Virus record (IMG/VR): IMGVR_UViG_3300012582_000006
Coordinates: 1 to 55,329 of that record
Source: a virus
Length of the DNA stretch: 55,329 nucleotides
Strand: one strand, 5' to 3'
A program made the translations under genes and the position numbers. Below the pieces are notes generated by a model. That model was given only the letters and a program-made list of their open reading frames with translations. It was not told the DNA's origin and searched no databases. This document shows positions 21,186 through 27,919 of this stretch, piece after piece. Numbering within the stretch: the first letter of the stretch is position 1; the number at the start of each line of letters is the position of its first letter.

Positions 21186-21865
21186 AAATTATCCAGCCAA
21201 CCGTTGAGTTGATCAGACCAGAAAATACAAGTTCAGGTATTGACTGTCTTCGTTTCATAGAACGGATGGCGAGGATCAGCCATCGCTCGGAAGAAAAACA
21301 GACGTTGGATTCCTGGGAGCGGTTCATAAAATCGATCGTGATGGAGCACGGCGATTGGTCCGTGGTGGAACATTCCTATGCAACTGCCATCTTTCGGGTG
21401 AACAGGGGAGTAACCCACGAGTTGGTTCGGCATAGGTTGTTTAGCTTTACACAAGAGAGTACGAGATTCGTGAACGGAAGAAAAAGCTATCCAGAAGGGT
21501 TGGAATTTATTTTGTCACAGACTTTAAGAGGTGTGGATGGAGTGAACGAGCTCGGTGTCGGTTGTACAGTCTCGGATGCTGTGAAGACTGCTGAGTACAT
21601 CTATTTGAACATGTTAGATAAGGGAGTTAGGCCTCAAGAGGCTAGGGCGGTACTTCCGAACGCCTTGGCGGCGACGATAGCGGTGACCGGAAATCTGAGA
21701 AACTGGAGGCACTTGCTTTTAATGCGAACATCGAAAGAGACACATCCGGATTTCAAACAAGTGACGTTGCCGTTGTTAAAGACGTTCAAGGAACGGGTGC
21801 CGTTGTTGTTTGACGATATCGAGCCAGAACAGAAGCAATCGTTGAACATGAGATTACCGAGATGA
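21182..21865 (+). CDS. thyX: Flavin-dependent thymidylate synthase (ThyX)
   Basis: A 227-residue enzyme that methylates dUMP to dTMP using methylenetetrahydrofolate, FAD and NADPH. The signature RHRx7S is present as Arg83-His84-Arg85 with Ser93 (RHRLFSFTQES). GDWSVVEHSYAT and the C-terminal RNWRHLLLMRTSKETHPD block with substrate-binding Arg are as expected. ThyX instead of ThyA, along with the dCTP deaminase at 8052, provides a dTMP route. ATG 21182 overlaps the preceding stop. Confidence 0.95.
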   Translation: MKIIQPTVELIRPENTSSGIDCLRFIERMARISHRSEEKQTLDSWERFIKSIVMEHGDWSVVEHSYATAIFRVNRGVTHELVRHRLFSFTQESTRFVNGRKSYPEGLEFILSQTLRGVDGVNELGVGCTVSDAVKTAEYIYLNMLDKGVRPQEARAVLPNALAATIAVTGNLRNWRHLLLMRTSKETHPDFKQVTLPLLKTFKERVPLLFDDIEPEQKQSLNMRLPR

Positions 21866-22086
21866 AAATAAAAAAAGAAAAAGAGACGAAGTTTGATTGT
21901 CCGGTAGCTGGTTGTTCTTTTGTTGGAACGGCCTTTGAAATAAACATGCATTTTCAAGATATGCCGGATGATGAACACCTAAAAAAGGAACATCAGTTGG
22001 AAACGGCGATGAACGACGCTTACGATGCGGCGGAGTGGAACTGGGTTGTTGAAAATTGTAAAGAGGCTGAAGAAGAGGAGAAATGA
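21862..22086 (+). CDS. Small C2H2-like zinc-finger protein
   Basis: A 74-residue protein with CPVAGCSFVG followed by EINMHFQDMPDDEHLKKEH, giving C-x4-C and spaced His as in a C2H2 finger, then an acidic helical tail (CKEAEEEEK). ATG 21862 overlaps the thyX stop. A DNA-, RNA- or protein-binding role is possible; nothing more can be read. Confidence 0.7.
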   Translation: MKIKKEKETKFDCPVAGCSFVGTAFEINMHFQDMPDDEHLKKEHQLETAMNDAYDAAEWNWVVENCKEAEEEEK

Positions 22087-22262
22087 ATGTGGATAGGGAA
22101 AAAGCAATCGAAGTACTGGATAGTTACAGAAAAACTTATCCAGGACCAGTTTTGGCTACAGACCATTTGATGGTTGTAACGCTGCTGGAGATTTTAGTTA
22201 AGCTCTGCGACATAGAGAAAGCTATAGAAGATACTGAATTGGGCCAGCACGCTTTTAGATGA
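22083..22262 (+). CDS. Very small helical protein (59 residues)
   Basis: Begins ATG 22083, overlapping the previous stop as ATGA, and ends TGA 22260-22262. The sequence (starts MNVDREKAIEVLDSYRK) has two amphipathic helices with a hydrophobic centre (LMVVTLLEILVKLCD). Protein-like composition and perfect gap filling support a real gene. Function unknown. Confidence 0.65.
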   Translation: MNVDREKAIEVLDSYRKTYPGPVLATDHLMVVTLLEILVKLCDIEKAIEDTELGQHAFR

Positions 22263-22271
22263 GGAGGAAAA

Positions 22272-22694
22272 GTGAACGTGGTGATCGTAGGCGCAAGGGA
22301 ACGGACTAATCCGGCTGATGAATCTCCGTTGGCGAAAGATATTGAGCAGGTAGAAGCTTTGATCAGAAAACTTGCCGGTCAGTACGGTCGTAGTTTGAAC
22401 GTAATTTCTGTTGGATGCGACAAAGGCATCGGGAAGATCGTGAGAGAATTTTGCATGGCAAACGGGGTCATCTTCGTAGAGGTAAGAATGAAGTTGGAAG
22501 GGAAAGATATCTCAAGGAGTTTTTTCGTGCACGTGTTCCAGGCGAGAAATCCGGCATTGGTATCGCTGGGTGATGAGTTCTACGTTTTCAAGGGACCAAG
22601 TGAGAACGGAATCGTCGAAGGAATTATTGACATGGCCGTTGAGAAAGTTGGTGCGGTACGGGTGCATGTGGTGGAACATGAGGGGAAACTATGA
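22272..22694 (+). CDS. Rossmann-like protein, possible SLOG-type nucleotide binder
   Basis: A 140-residue alpha/beta protein starting GTG 22272 after GAGGAGGAAA. MNVVIVGARER at the N-terminus and VISVGCDKGIGKIVREFC suggest a Rossmannoid fold like the SLOG/DprA/LOG group, with a G-x-D-x-G-type loop binding nucleotide. Later strands (GVIFVEVRMKLEG, EFYVFKG) complete the fold. The substrate is unknown; a ligand sensor or nucleotide-processing role is possible. Confidence 0.55.
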   Translation: MNVVIVGARERTNPADESPLAKDIEQVEALIRKLAGQYGRSLNVISVGCDKGIGKIVREFCMANGVIFVEVRMKLEGKDISRSFFVHVFQARNPALVSLGDEFYVFKGPSENGIVEGIIDMAVEKVGAVRVHVVEHEGKL

Positions 22695-22912
22695 AAGTAC
22701 GAGAGCTGACGCCGGATGAGCGAGATGAATTTGGTGGTTTGCAGCTTGCTTATGTTACTGCTAGGAAAAAACGCGAGCAAGCATACAAGGAAGAAAAGGA
22801 TTGTGAGACTGATGTGGATGTGACAAGAAATGCTTTGAGAAAAGCATTGCGCAAAAAGTTCGATGGTTCGGTTGAGCTGTCGGACTGCGGACGATTTGTC
22901 ATCGAATTATAA
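22691..22912 (+). CDS. Small coiled-coil protein, unknown
   Basis: A 73-residue protein (starts MKVRELTPDERDEFGG) with a long charged helix (ARKKREQAYKEEKDCETD) and a short beta-like end. ATG 22691 overlaps the previous stop. It is the last gene of the early block; a 300-base gene-free leader follows. Confidence 0.65.
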   Translation: MKVRELTPDERDEFGGLQLAYVTARKKREQAYKEEKDCETDVDVTRNALRKALRKKFDGSVELSDCGRFVIEL

Positions 22913-22924
22913 TGAAAAAAAGAC

Positions 22925-22954
22925 TTGACAAGGAATTGTCGTGTGAGTTATCAT
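22925..22954 (+). promoter_or_regulatory. Strong sigma70-type promoter for the downstream block
   Basis: TTGACA at 22925-22930 (perfect -35), an 18-base spacer, and TATCAT at 22949-22954 (5 of 6 for -10). The expected start is near 22961. It lies just behind the last early gene, so the transcript would begin with the structured leader at 22990-23152 and run into the structural genes. This is the clearest promoter in the window. Confidence 0.75.
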
Positions 22955-22989
22955 TGTCGTAGCAAACAGTCAATCCTTCGGTCACCAAC

Positions 22990-23021
22990 CTGGGAGCCGG
23001 TTAGCGCGATACGGCTCCCAG
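22990..23021 (+). other. Perfect 10-bp hairpin in the leader
   Basis: CTGGGAGCCG at 22990-22999 pairs perfectly with CGGCTCCCAG at 23012-23021 around a 12-base loop. The bases after it (TTCTTCTG) are only mildly T-rich, so a standard intrinsic terminator is not convincing. Coming about 30 bases after the predicted start site, it may be a transcript-stabilising or antitermination structure, or part of a packaging site. Confidence 0.7.
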
Positions 23022-23046
23022 TTCTTCTGTACGGAAAAATTTGTAC

Positions 23047-23152
23047 TCCTAGCACGGCGAGAGATGGACAACAGGACGAGGAAACGTAGTCCATAGTTTA
23101 GGAAACCTGCTAGGGAATGGCTATCGAGAAGCCACGGAATGTTTTATCTCGC
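23047..23152 (+). ncRNA. Possible pseudoknotted structured RNA (leader or packaging element)
   Basis: Four helices and a pseudoknot can be drawn by eye. CCTAGCA 23048-23054 pairs with TGCTAGG 23108-23114. Inside it are ATGGAC 23064-23069 with GTCCAT 23089-23094, and GTTT 23096-23099 with AAAC 23103-23106. TGGCT 23118-23122 pairs with AGCCA 23130-23134. GCGAGA 23057-23062, inside the first helix, pairs with TCTCGC 23147-23152 outside it, making a pseudoknot. CGAGA at 23125-23129 could compete for the same partner, allowing a switch. No known riboswitch or ribozyme core was recognised. Confidence 0.45.
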
Positions 23153-23213
23153 GGAAGAAACACGAAACTCTTCCAGTTGATCCTTCATCGCAGAACAAAA
23201 CTAAAAACAGAAA

Positions 23214-23429
23214 ATGAATTTCCCGGAAAAAAGGGAGCTTGGACGGGTTATGTCTGAACTAAAACGGAAAATCGAGCAGAACAGAAAGAACGCCAGTAAG
23301 GGTGGAGAACAGACGGCCAAGAATCTTTCCCAGGAACAAGTGGAAGATCGGGCAAGAGCTGGCGGACAGACCTGCTTGATGAGATACGGGAGAGACTTCT
23401 ACCGATCGATCCGGGCGATGAAAGCATGA
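23214..23429 (+). CDS. Small KGG-motif-like basic protein
   Basis: A 71-residue protein with motifs NASKGGEQTAKN and RARAGGQTCLMRYGRDFYRSI, which resemble the GG repeats of KGG general-stress proteins. ATG 23214 has no clear Shine-Dalgarno; ATG 23250 (MSELKRKIEQ) is an alternative that would overlap the end of a 46-codon frame beginning at 23117. It is the first convincing gene after the promoter at 22925. Role unknown; DNA-binding is possible given its basic character. Confidence 0.65.
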   Translation: MNFPEKRELGRVMSELKRKIEQNRKNASKGGEQTAKNLSQEQVEDRARAGGQTCLMRYGRDFYRSIRAMKA

Positions 23430-23439
23430 GGAAAATAAA

Positions 23440-23697
23440 ATGGTCATACCTGCGGCAATGAACATTGAAGCGGCGGTGGATGCAATGGCGACGGTTCCTG
23501 CCGAGGTGAAGGCGGATCAGACCAAGGAATTGGTTGCGGCGATCGGAAAACCGTCCGCGAGGGCATTGGGTGTAAAGTTTCCAATATCGGGAGTTTTCGT
23601 TACCGGTTACCAGCTCGGTTTACAGGTAGCAAGAATGATGATTGCCGGGAATGCGGAAGTGGCGACAAAGGGTGTGAATCCGGAAGACGTGTTGTGA
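23440..23697 (+). CDS. Small protein of unknown function
   Basis: An 85-residue protein (starts MVIPAAMNIEAAVDAM) with small-residue-rich helices (VTGYQLGLQVARMMIAGN). AGGAAA lies upstream of ATG 23440. The end overlaps the next gene as GTGA. Its place directly before a terminase-small-subunit-like gene suggests a DNA packaging or virion role, by context only. Confidence 0.65.
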   Translation: MVIPAAMNIEAAVDAMATVPAEVKADQTKELVAAIGKPSARALGVKFPISGVFVTGYQLGLQVARMMIAGNAEVATKGVNPEDVL

Positions 23698-24287
23698 ACA
23701 GAAGGGCAAAAAAGTCGAACGGGCGAAAGTCCGGAGGAAGAAAGAAGAACAAGGTTAGAAGATGTCCGAAATTCTATGTACCGCTCGCTGAACGAATAAG
23801 AATGTGTCAGGAGTATGTTCAGGGCGGACCTGATAACTCGATGCAGAAGATTTCGATTCGGTACAATCGAACTCCTGATACGGTTGCAAGAATCGTGAAG
23901 TCGCCAGAGATGGAAGAAATCGGAAAGGCGATGGCGGATAGATTGATCTCTGATTCGGCCGATAAGGTGGTGGATCGGATCGAGTACGAAGTAAAGAACA
24001 AGCAGAGTAAGCACGGGGCGATGATAGCAATGGAGCTGGCAGAACGGTGGGGTGGAATTCCTGCAAAGGTTTCCAGATTGCAGGGTCAATTCTTGAGTAA
24101 GGATGTCGGTACAAAGGAAGTCTCGGAAGATGAACAGGTGTCACAGTGGATTTCGAAGTTGACCAGAATAGCAATGGAGCGCGGGAGAATCTTCGATATG
24201 CCGATGCCGGAATTCGAAGAGTTCAAAGATGAATTGGATCTGCCCCTGCCGGTCCAAACGATTAGAAAGAAGGAGCAGGCGGAATGA
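23694..24287 (+). CDS. Helix-turn-helix protein, terminase small subunit-like
   Basis: A 197-residue protein with a strongly basic N-terminus (RRAKKSNGRKSGGRKKNK), a helix-turn-helix (MQKISIRYNRTPDTVARIVKSPE) and a helical C-terminal half (IAMELAERWGGIPAKV, QWISKLTRIAMERGRIF). This matches small terminases or similar DNA-recognition proteins that pick the phage DNA for packaging. No large terminase follows in the window, which weakens the call. GTG 23694 overlaps the previous stop. Confidence 0.5.
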   Translation: MNRRAKKSNGRKSGGRKKNKVRRCPKFYVPLAERIRMCQEYVQGGPDNSMQKISIRYNRTPDTVARIVKSPEMEEIGKAMADRLISDSADKVVDRIEYEVKNKQSKHGAMIAMELAERWGGIPAKVSRLQGQFLSKDVGTKEVSEDEQVSQWISKLTRIAMERGRIFDMPMPEFEEFKDELDLPLPVQTIRKKEQAE

Positions 24288-24493
24288 TCGGCTTCTATGG
24301 AAAAGAAGACAGGAAGTTGTTGACACAGATAGAAGATCATCTGAATCTGATCAGAACTCAGATGATTCTGTTGTTGCGGATACAACGGAACCAGCAGTCC
24401 TTGCAGGAAAAGATTCTGGAAGCTTTGAAGGCTCAGGCGAGGCATCCAGCTGTAGCACTGAAGTTCGCTTTGGGATTACCAACACGTCAGTAA
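24284..24493 (+). CDS. Small coiled-coil protein
   Basis: A 69-residue protein with a long amphipathic helix (LLTQIEDHLNLIRTQMILLL, EKILEALKAQA). ATG 24284 overlaps the previous stop as ATGA. The leucine spacing suggests oligomerisation. Function unknown. Confidence 0.65.
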   Translation: MIGFYGKEDRKLLTQIEDHLNLIRTQMILLLRIQRNQQSLQEKILEALKAQARHPAVALKFALGLPTRQ

Positions 24494-24509
24494 AAAGGAG
24501 AAACGAGAG

Positions 24510-24845
24510 ATGGCAAATTTCCAATTGCAAGACGTTCAGAGGGTGCCGTATCAATTGACAGCGGTGGATGCGGACGGCAATCCGGCACAGTTGGCGCCGG
24601 GAAGTACAATTGTTGTCAGTTCCAGTGATCCGGAGAGCGCCTCGGTGATCGCGGATCCGACTCCTGCCAGCGGTACGGTGGCCAGCGGAGTGATCCTCGG
24701 TGCATCGAAGCTCGGTACGGTGCAGATCAATGCCGTGGTAACAAATGCAGATGGATCACCGGGACCAACCGGAGCGGTTTCGATCGATATCGTCAGTGGT
24801 CCGGCTGCCTCGATCAGCTTCGGGTTGGGGGCTCCGGTAGGATAG
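24510..24845 (+). CDS. Ig-like (BIG2-type) small virion protein
   Basis: A 111-residue, all-beta protein: TAVDADGNPAQLAPGSTIV, then SSSDPESASV, GTVQINAVVTNADGSPG and AVSIDIVSGPAAS. This is the bacterial Ig-like pattern common in capsid decoration and tail proteins. An AAAGGAG ribosome site precedes ATG 24510 and a strong hairpin follows the gene, suggesting high, discrete expression. It could be a decoration protein. Confidence 0.65.
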   Translation: MANFQLQDVQRVPYQLTAVDADGNPAQLAPGSTIVVSSSDPESASVIADPTPASGTVASGVILGASKLGTVQINAVVTNADGSPGPTGAVSIDIVSGPAASISFGLGAPVG

Positions 24846-24864
24846 TTGACTGCCAGGAGAGTGT

Positions 24865-24899
24865 GAGGGTCGGGCAAGAATTGCTGGACCCCGACCCTC
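24865..24899 (+). terminator. Probable terminator-like hairpin
   Basis: GAGGGTCGGG at 24865-24874 pairs perfectly with CCCGACCCTC at 24890-24899 across a 15-base loop, 20 bases after the stop of the Ig-like gene. The 3' side (CTCTATTCT) is T-containing but not a clean T tract, so partial termination or RNA stabilisation is more likely than full termination. Confidence 0.55.
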
Positions 24900-24923
24900 C
24901 TCTATTCTGGAAAGGAAAAGATC

Positions 24924-25094
24924 ATGGCACAAGATCAGATGAAGCTAGGCGATCAGTTCGCCATCAGACTAGAATGCGGACACCCGAATAAGAATGCTGG
25001 AGAGCGGTGTGAGTTGTGTGGAAAAACGGTACCGGGAGTCCAATTATCGGCGGAGCAAGAGAAGCCCGCTCAGGAGTCTGAGAATGAGCAATGA
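24924..25094 (+). CDS. Very small zinc-ribbon protein (56 residues)
   Basis: Starts ATG 24924 after AAAGGAAAAG. Contains ECGHPNK and CELCGKTVPG, giving Cys18, His20, Cys29 and Cys32 for a metal site, then a Glu/Gln-rich tail. It overlaps the next gene by 11 bases. Typical of small phage zinc-binding proteins; function unknown. Confidence 0.65.
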   Translation: MAQDQMKLGDQFAIRLECGHPNKNAGERCELCGKTVPGVQLSAEQEKPAQESENEQ

Positions 25095-25587
25095 TCTGTA
25101 CAGGCAGAAGAAGTTTTCGAAGCACATGGATGTAATCAAGTTCAGGGGCTGTATAGAATTGGCGTTACTAAACGCCGAGACAAACGAGGTAGTGGAAAAA
25201 AGGAAGATCGACAACGTCGTGGTGACGTCCGGTCGATCTTACGTGTTGTCTCGTTTGGTCTCAGCTTCGCCACAGACCGATACGATCAACGCGATTGCGG
25301 TCGGAACATCGACGACGGCACCGGCAACGGGAGATACGGGATTGGTTTCGGAGTCGCTGAGAATCTCAATCTCGTCCTTTGCGACGAGCGGACTGACGGC
25401 GAATCCTCCGAGCTGGCAGGCGCAGTGCACATTCGCAACCAACCAGGCGAACACGACGTTGGGTGAAGCTGGGTTGTTCAATTCAACATCGGCGGCGGTG
25501 CAAACGATGTTGTCGCACGTGACGTACGCAACGATAAATAAAACTACAAGCAACACGCTCGCGATATCGTACACGATATCAAATTGA
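25084..25587 (+). CDS. Virion structural-type protein
   Basis: A 167-residue protein starting ATG 25084. Segments such as ALLNAETNEVVEKRKIDN, VVTSGRSYVLSRL, AIAVGTSTTAPATGDTGL and EAGLFNS are of a kind often seen in phage tail or appendage proteins, where a short strand-rich domain precedes a fibre. Low-charge, Thr/Ser-rich composition fits a virion part. The exact role is unknown. Confidence 0.65.
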   Translation: MSNDLYRQKKFSKHMDVIKFRGCIELALLNAETNEVVEKRKIDNVVVTSGRSYVLSRLVSASPQTDTINAIAVGTSTTAPATGDTGLVSESLRISISSFATSGLTANPPSWQAQCTFATNQANTTLGEAGLFNSTSAAVQTMLSHVTYATINKTTSNTLAISYTISN

Positions 25588-25618
25588 GCAATTAGTTATA
25601 CCATTTCCAGTTGGTTTC

Positions 25619-25629
25619 TTGTATAATAT
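25619..25629 (+). promoter_or_regulatory. Possible promoter -10 before homing endonuclease
   Basis: CTTGTATAATA with TATAAT at 25622-25627 lies 18 bases before the start of the homing endonuclease gene and behind a stop codon at 25585-25587. The same 11-mer occurs at 10170-10180. No good -35 is visible. A private promoter would be usual for a self-mobile endonuclease gene. Confidence 0.45.
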
Positions 25630-25645
25630 AACTGGAGGTGGTACA

Positions 25646-26509
25646 ATGAGTAAAGCTCAAAGTGATGCGGCAAGAAAGTCGTGGTCGAACAAGAAAGTTA
25701 GAATTAGACGTATTAAGGCTTTGAGGGAATCGAATTCTAAACCAAGAACAAAAGAACATAGGCGGAAACTTGGTTTGGCTCATAAAGGTCTTAAGCATAA
25801 GCGGTCTACAAAAAGGAGAATGTCAGATTCACATAAGGAACGGTTATCGAATCTCCCGAAAGGTGCTTGCTCGATGTGTGGTTCTTTGAACCATACTTTA
25901 AGACAACACAAAAGACGCGTAGTAGAAGGACGGAGGAAAAGTAAATTATGGAGGAACGCAGTAGCTGAAGGGAATAGAAAGGCTCATTTGGGAAAGAAAG
26001 CTTCTGCAAGTACAAGAAGGAAGATGTCACGAACACAAAAAGTAGCTCAAAATAAGCTAGAGTTGAAACAGTGGCATTCTGAGCATTCGAAAAGAATGTG
26101 GGCAAACAGAACAAAGGCGGAGAAGAAATCAATAGCTGAAAAAAGTTCAAAGACACAGCGCGGCCGAATTCCAAACTTCGATCGGTTTGGTCAGTACTAT
26201 GAAGGGAAGAGTGGAAAGATTTGGATGCGTTCTAGTTACGAAGTGAAATTCGCTGAGTGGTTGGATAAATATGGAATCGGGTGGAAGTTTGAACCACATT
26301 CCTTTTACGTTGGTTTAGGAAATTGGAACGGCTCGGAATATACACCAGATTTCTATTTACCTCGTCACGATTTGTACGTTGAGACGAAAGGTTATCTGCG
26401 CGATGAGAATGTAAGGAAGCTAAAAACGTTTTTCAGACTGTGGCCGGCTATATCAAAGAAATGGTATATGTTGAAGCGAGAAGGTTTGTTGGCACTGGGA
26501 GTTTTGTAA
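25646..26509 (+). CDS. Homing endonuclease, NUMOD3 repeats + PD-(D/E)XK/VSR-like nuclease
   Basis: A 287-residue basic protein. The N-terminal half has NUMOD3-like DNA-binding repeats (TKEHRRKLGLAHKGLKHK, ASTRRKMSRTQK) with a CSMCGSLNH insert. The C-terminal nuclease domain reads MRSSYEVKFAEWL, KFEPHSFYVG, YTPDFYLPRHDLYVETKG, i.e. the E...PD...ExK pattern of Vsr-like nucleases. A paralogue lies at 39080. GGAGG precedes ATG 25646. A/T-richer than its neighbours, as expected of a mobile gene inserted between two structural genes. Confidence 0.85.
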   Translation: MSKAQSDAARKSWSNKKVRIRRIKALRESNSKPRTKEHRRKLGLAHKGLKHKRSTKRRMSDSHKERLSNLPKGACSMCGSLNHTLRQHKRRVVEGRRKSKLWRNAVAEGNRKAHLGKKASASTRRKMSRTQKVAQNKLELKQWHSEHSKRMWANRTKAEKKSIAEKSSKTQRGRIPNFDRFGQYYEGKSGKIWMRSSYEVKFAEWLDKYGIGWKFEPHSFYVGLGNWNGSEYTPDFYLPRHDLYVETKGYLRDENVRKLKTFFRLWPAISKKWYMLKREGLLALGVL

Positions 26510-26511
26510 CA

Positions 26512-26721
26512 ATGGTGATCGGTGCAAAATGTGAGCGGTGTGGAAGATTGGCAACCAAGGATTTGAAATGGGTGTCACAGTTGTACAATTTGCAATCACG
26601 TGCTCAGGGAGAAGAGCTGGTATGCGTTTGTGGAAGCAAGTTTTGGAAGTTCGTTGAAGTGGAACAGAACGGTATTACTCCAGATATTCTGGTAATGGAC
26701 GAAGTGGCTTTGAGAGGCTAA
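26512..26721 (+). CDS. Small zinc-finger protein (paralogue 1)
   Basis: A 69-residue protein with CERCGRLATKDLKWV and LVCVCGSKFWKFVEVE, giving four Cys in two knuckles. The gene at 30030-30227 encodes a clear relative (CDECGRLATKDLQWV, LLCICGNRKWKFMEM), so this small protein has been duplicated within 3.5 kb. It starts ATG 26512, two bases after the homing endonuclease stop. Function unknown. Confidence 0.7.
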   Translation: MVIGAKCERCGRLATKDLKWVSQLYNLQSRAQGEELVCVCGSKFWKFVEVEQNGITPDILVMDEVALRG

Positions 26722-26723
26722 GA

Positions 26724-27308
26724 ATGATATTCAACGGACTAGAACGGAAGATAACGAAGAGCGGAAGCTTGTTGGAGAAGTTTGTACTTGACACGGATGA
26801 GCCAATATTGGCATTCGGTGCCGGAAGGGAAAGTTGTACGATCGTTGGTTTGCTGGTTCGATTGAAGCTTCAGGTAATGACCAGCGTGGTGATTGCGGAT
26901 GTAGCTTCACAGGGAATGGCAATTGCACAGGCGAGTCTGATGAAGACGATCGGATTCAAAAGAGTGGAAGTCGGGCCGGGGACTGGTGTCGGTGTGAGGA
27001 AGCAGGATTTTCCGTTGGGAACGTTTCCGGTGATTCCTCCGTATTCGGAAGAGGCAAAGACGATGCTTGTGCGAACGAATTGGGCCGATGCATTGGAACG
27101 GTACGGGCATATCATCGTCGGGATGCGAAAAGAGGATAGACCACCACGGGATCAGATCGTGAAGTACATCGGTGACGAATCAATTGGTTGGTTTGAAAAG
27201 ACCGGTCGGTCCAAGCACATCCTATTTCCACTTGCAGATTGGTCGTCAGCGGATCTGGACGAGTATCTTTTACAAGGAGTGGAGATCAGGGTGAAGGCGG
27301 TAGTATGA
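26724..27308 (+). CDS. PAPS reductase-like adenine nucleotide alpha hydrolase
   Basis: A 194-residue protein with a PP-loop-like segment AFGAGRESCTIVGLL (residues 29-43) and a C-terminal PLADWSSADLDEYLLQ, matching the PL-DW-x-D-W-x-Y signature of PAPS reductase and N-type ATP pyrophosphatases. Phage and DNA-phosphorothioation (DndC) relatives exist, but the loop is degenerate (RES instead of GKDS), so catalysis is uncertain. Possible roles are sulfur metabolism or nucleotide/DNA modification. Confidence 0.55.
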   Translation: MIFNGLERKITKSGSLLEKFVLDTDEPILAFGAGRESCTIVGLLVRLKLQVMTSVVIADVASQGMAIAQASLMKTIGFKRVEVGPGTGVGVRKQDFPLGTFPVIPPYSEEAKTMLVRTNWADALERYGHIIVGMRKEDRPPRDQIVKYIGDESIGWFEKTGRSKHILFPLADWSSADLDEYLLQGVEIRVKAVV

Positions 27309-27583
27309 GTGATGCGGAACAAGATTTCAATCTGTTGGTGAAGGCGGTCTTCGAGATCCAGAAGAACCAAGGCGAGCAGATGCATGCGATCGAGACGCTG
27401 AGCAAGAACGCGGATCAGCAACATACCGACTTCGAAGAGATGCGAAGGCTGGTTAGTCAGCTATCACACACTCTCTACGCCAGCGGATTTCTGTTGTCGG
27501 TACTCGGTATAGTGGCGGCGTGGTTGATCAATAAGATTTGGGCGGTGCTGTTGCCATACTTACAGGCACACGGCCATTCGTAG
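27305..27583 (+). CDS. Coiled-coil protein with C-terminal membrane helix
   Basis: A 92-residue protein starting ATG 27305 (ATGA overlap). Residues 5-55 are a charged helix and residues 58-84 are hydrophobic (LYASGFLLSVLGIVAAWLIN, WAVLLPYL), the shape of a tail-anchored or holin-like protein with an extended coiled coil. Membrane topology cannot be fixed from sequence alone. Confidence 0.65.
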   Translation: MSDAEQDFNLLVKAVFEIQKNQGEQMHAIETLSKNADQQHTDFEEMRRLVSQLSHTLYASGFLLSVLGIVAAWLINKIWAVLLPYLQAHGHS

Positions 27584-27595
27584 GGAGAAGAGAAA

Positions 27596-27742
27596 ATGAC
27601 ATGGGCGGAATTCAAAAAAGCGGTGGAAGAGGAAAAGGTTACTAACGACATGGAGATCGAGTACATCGATGTGAGCGATGCTCCTGATGTGCTGATCGTG
27701 GACATAGATAAGGAGGGAAAGAGTTTTACTGTGAATGGTTGA
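27596..27742 (+). CDS. Very small acidic protein (48 residues)
   Basis: Starts ATG 27596 behind GGGAGAAG and stops TGA 27740-27742. The sequence (starts MTWAEFKKAVEEEKV) forms a short helix followed by beta strands (VLIVDIDKEGKSFTV). Codon pattern and ribosome site support it. Function unknown. Confidence 0.6.
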   Translation: MTWAEFKKAVEEEKVTNDMEIEYIDVSDAPDVLIVDIDKEGKSFTVNG

Positions 27743-27760
27743 TAGAAAGGAAAAAGAACG

Positions 27761-27919
27761 ATGAGAAAAAAGAAAAAGCAAGTGTATCCGTGGACTTGTT
27801 TGGGTTGCGGTAGGGCGATGGCAAAGTCGACGGGATCGAAAGAAAGACTTTGCCATTGTAAAGATCCTGTGGTTCCGACCAAGGATCAGATCAATGCCGG
27901 ACCGTGGGTTGGAAGATGA
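27761..27919 (+). CDS. Very small zinc-knuckle protein (52 residues)
   Basis: Starts ATG 27761 after AAAGGAAAAA. Contains TCLGCGRA and LCHCKD, a four-Cys metal site, behind a basic N-terminus (MRKKKKQ). Overlaps the start of the next gene as ATGA. Function unknown. Confidence 0.6.
   Translation: MRKKKKQVYPWTCLGCGRAMAKSTGSKERLCHCKDPVVPTKDQINAGPWVGR

Noticed and set aside
23047-23152. HDV-like ribozyme
   Set aside because: The order of helices resembles an HDV fold, but an additional small hairpin sits before the 3' side of the first helix and the catalytic J4/2 segment is not evident.
23117-23257. A 46-codon + strand frame starting MAIEKPRNVLSRGRNT
   Set aside because: It starts inside the candidate RNA structure with a badly spaced ribosome site, and its codon use is unlike neighbours. 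It would, however, overlap ATG 23250 of the next gene, so it remains a faint possibility.
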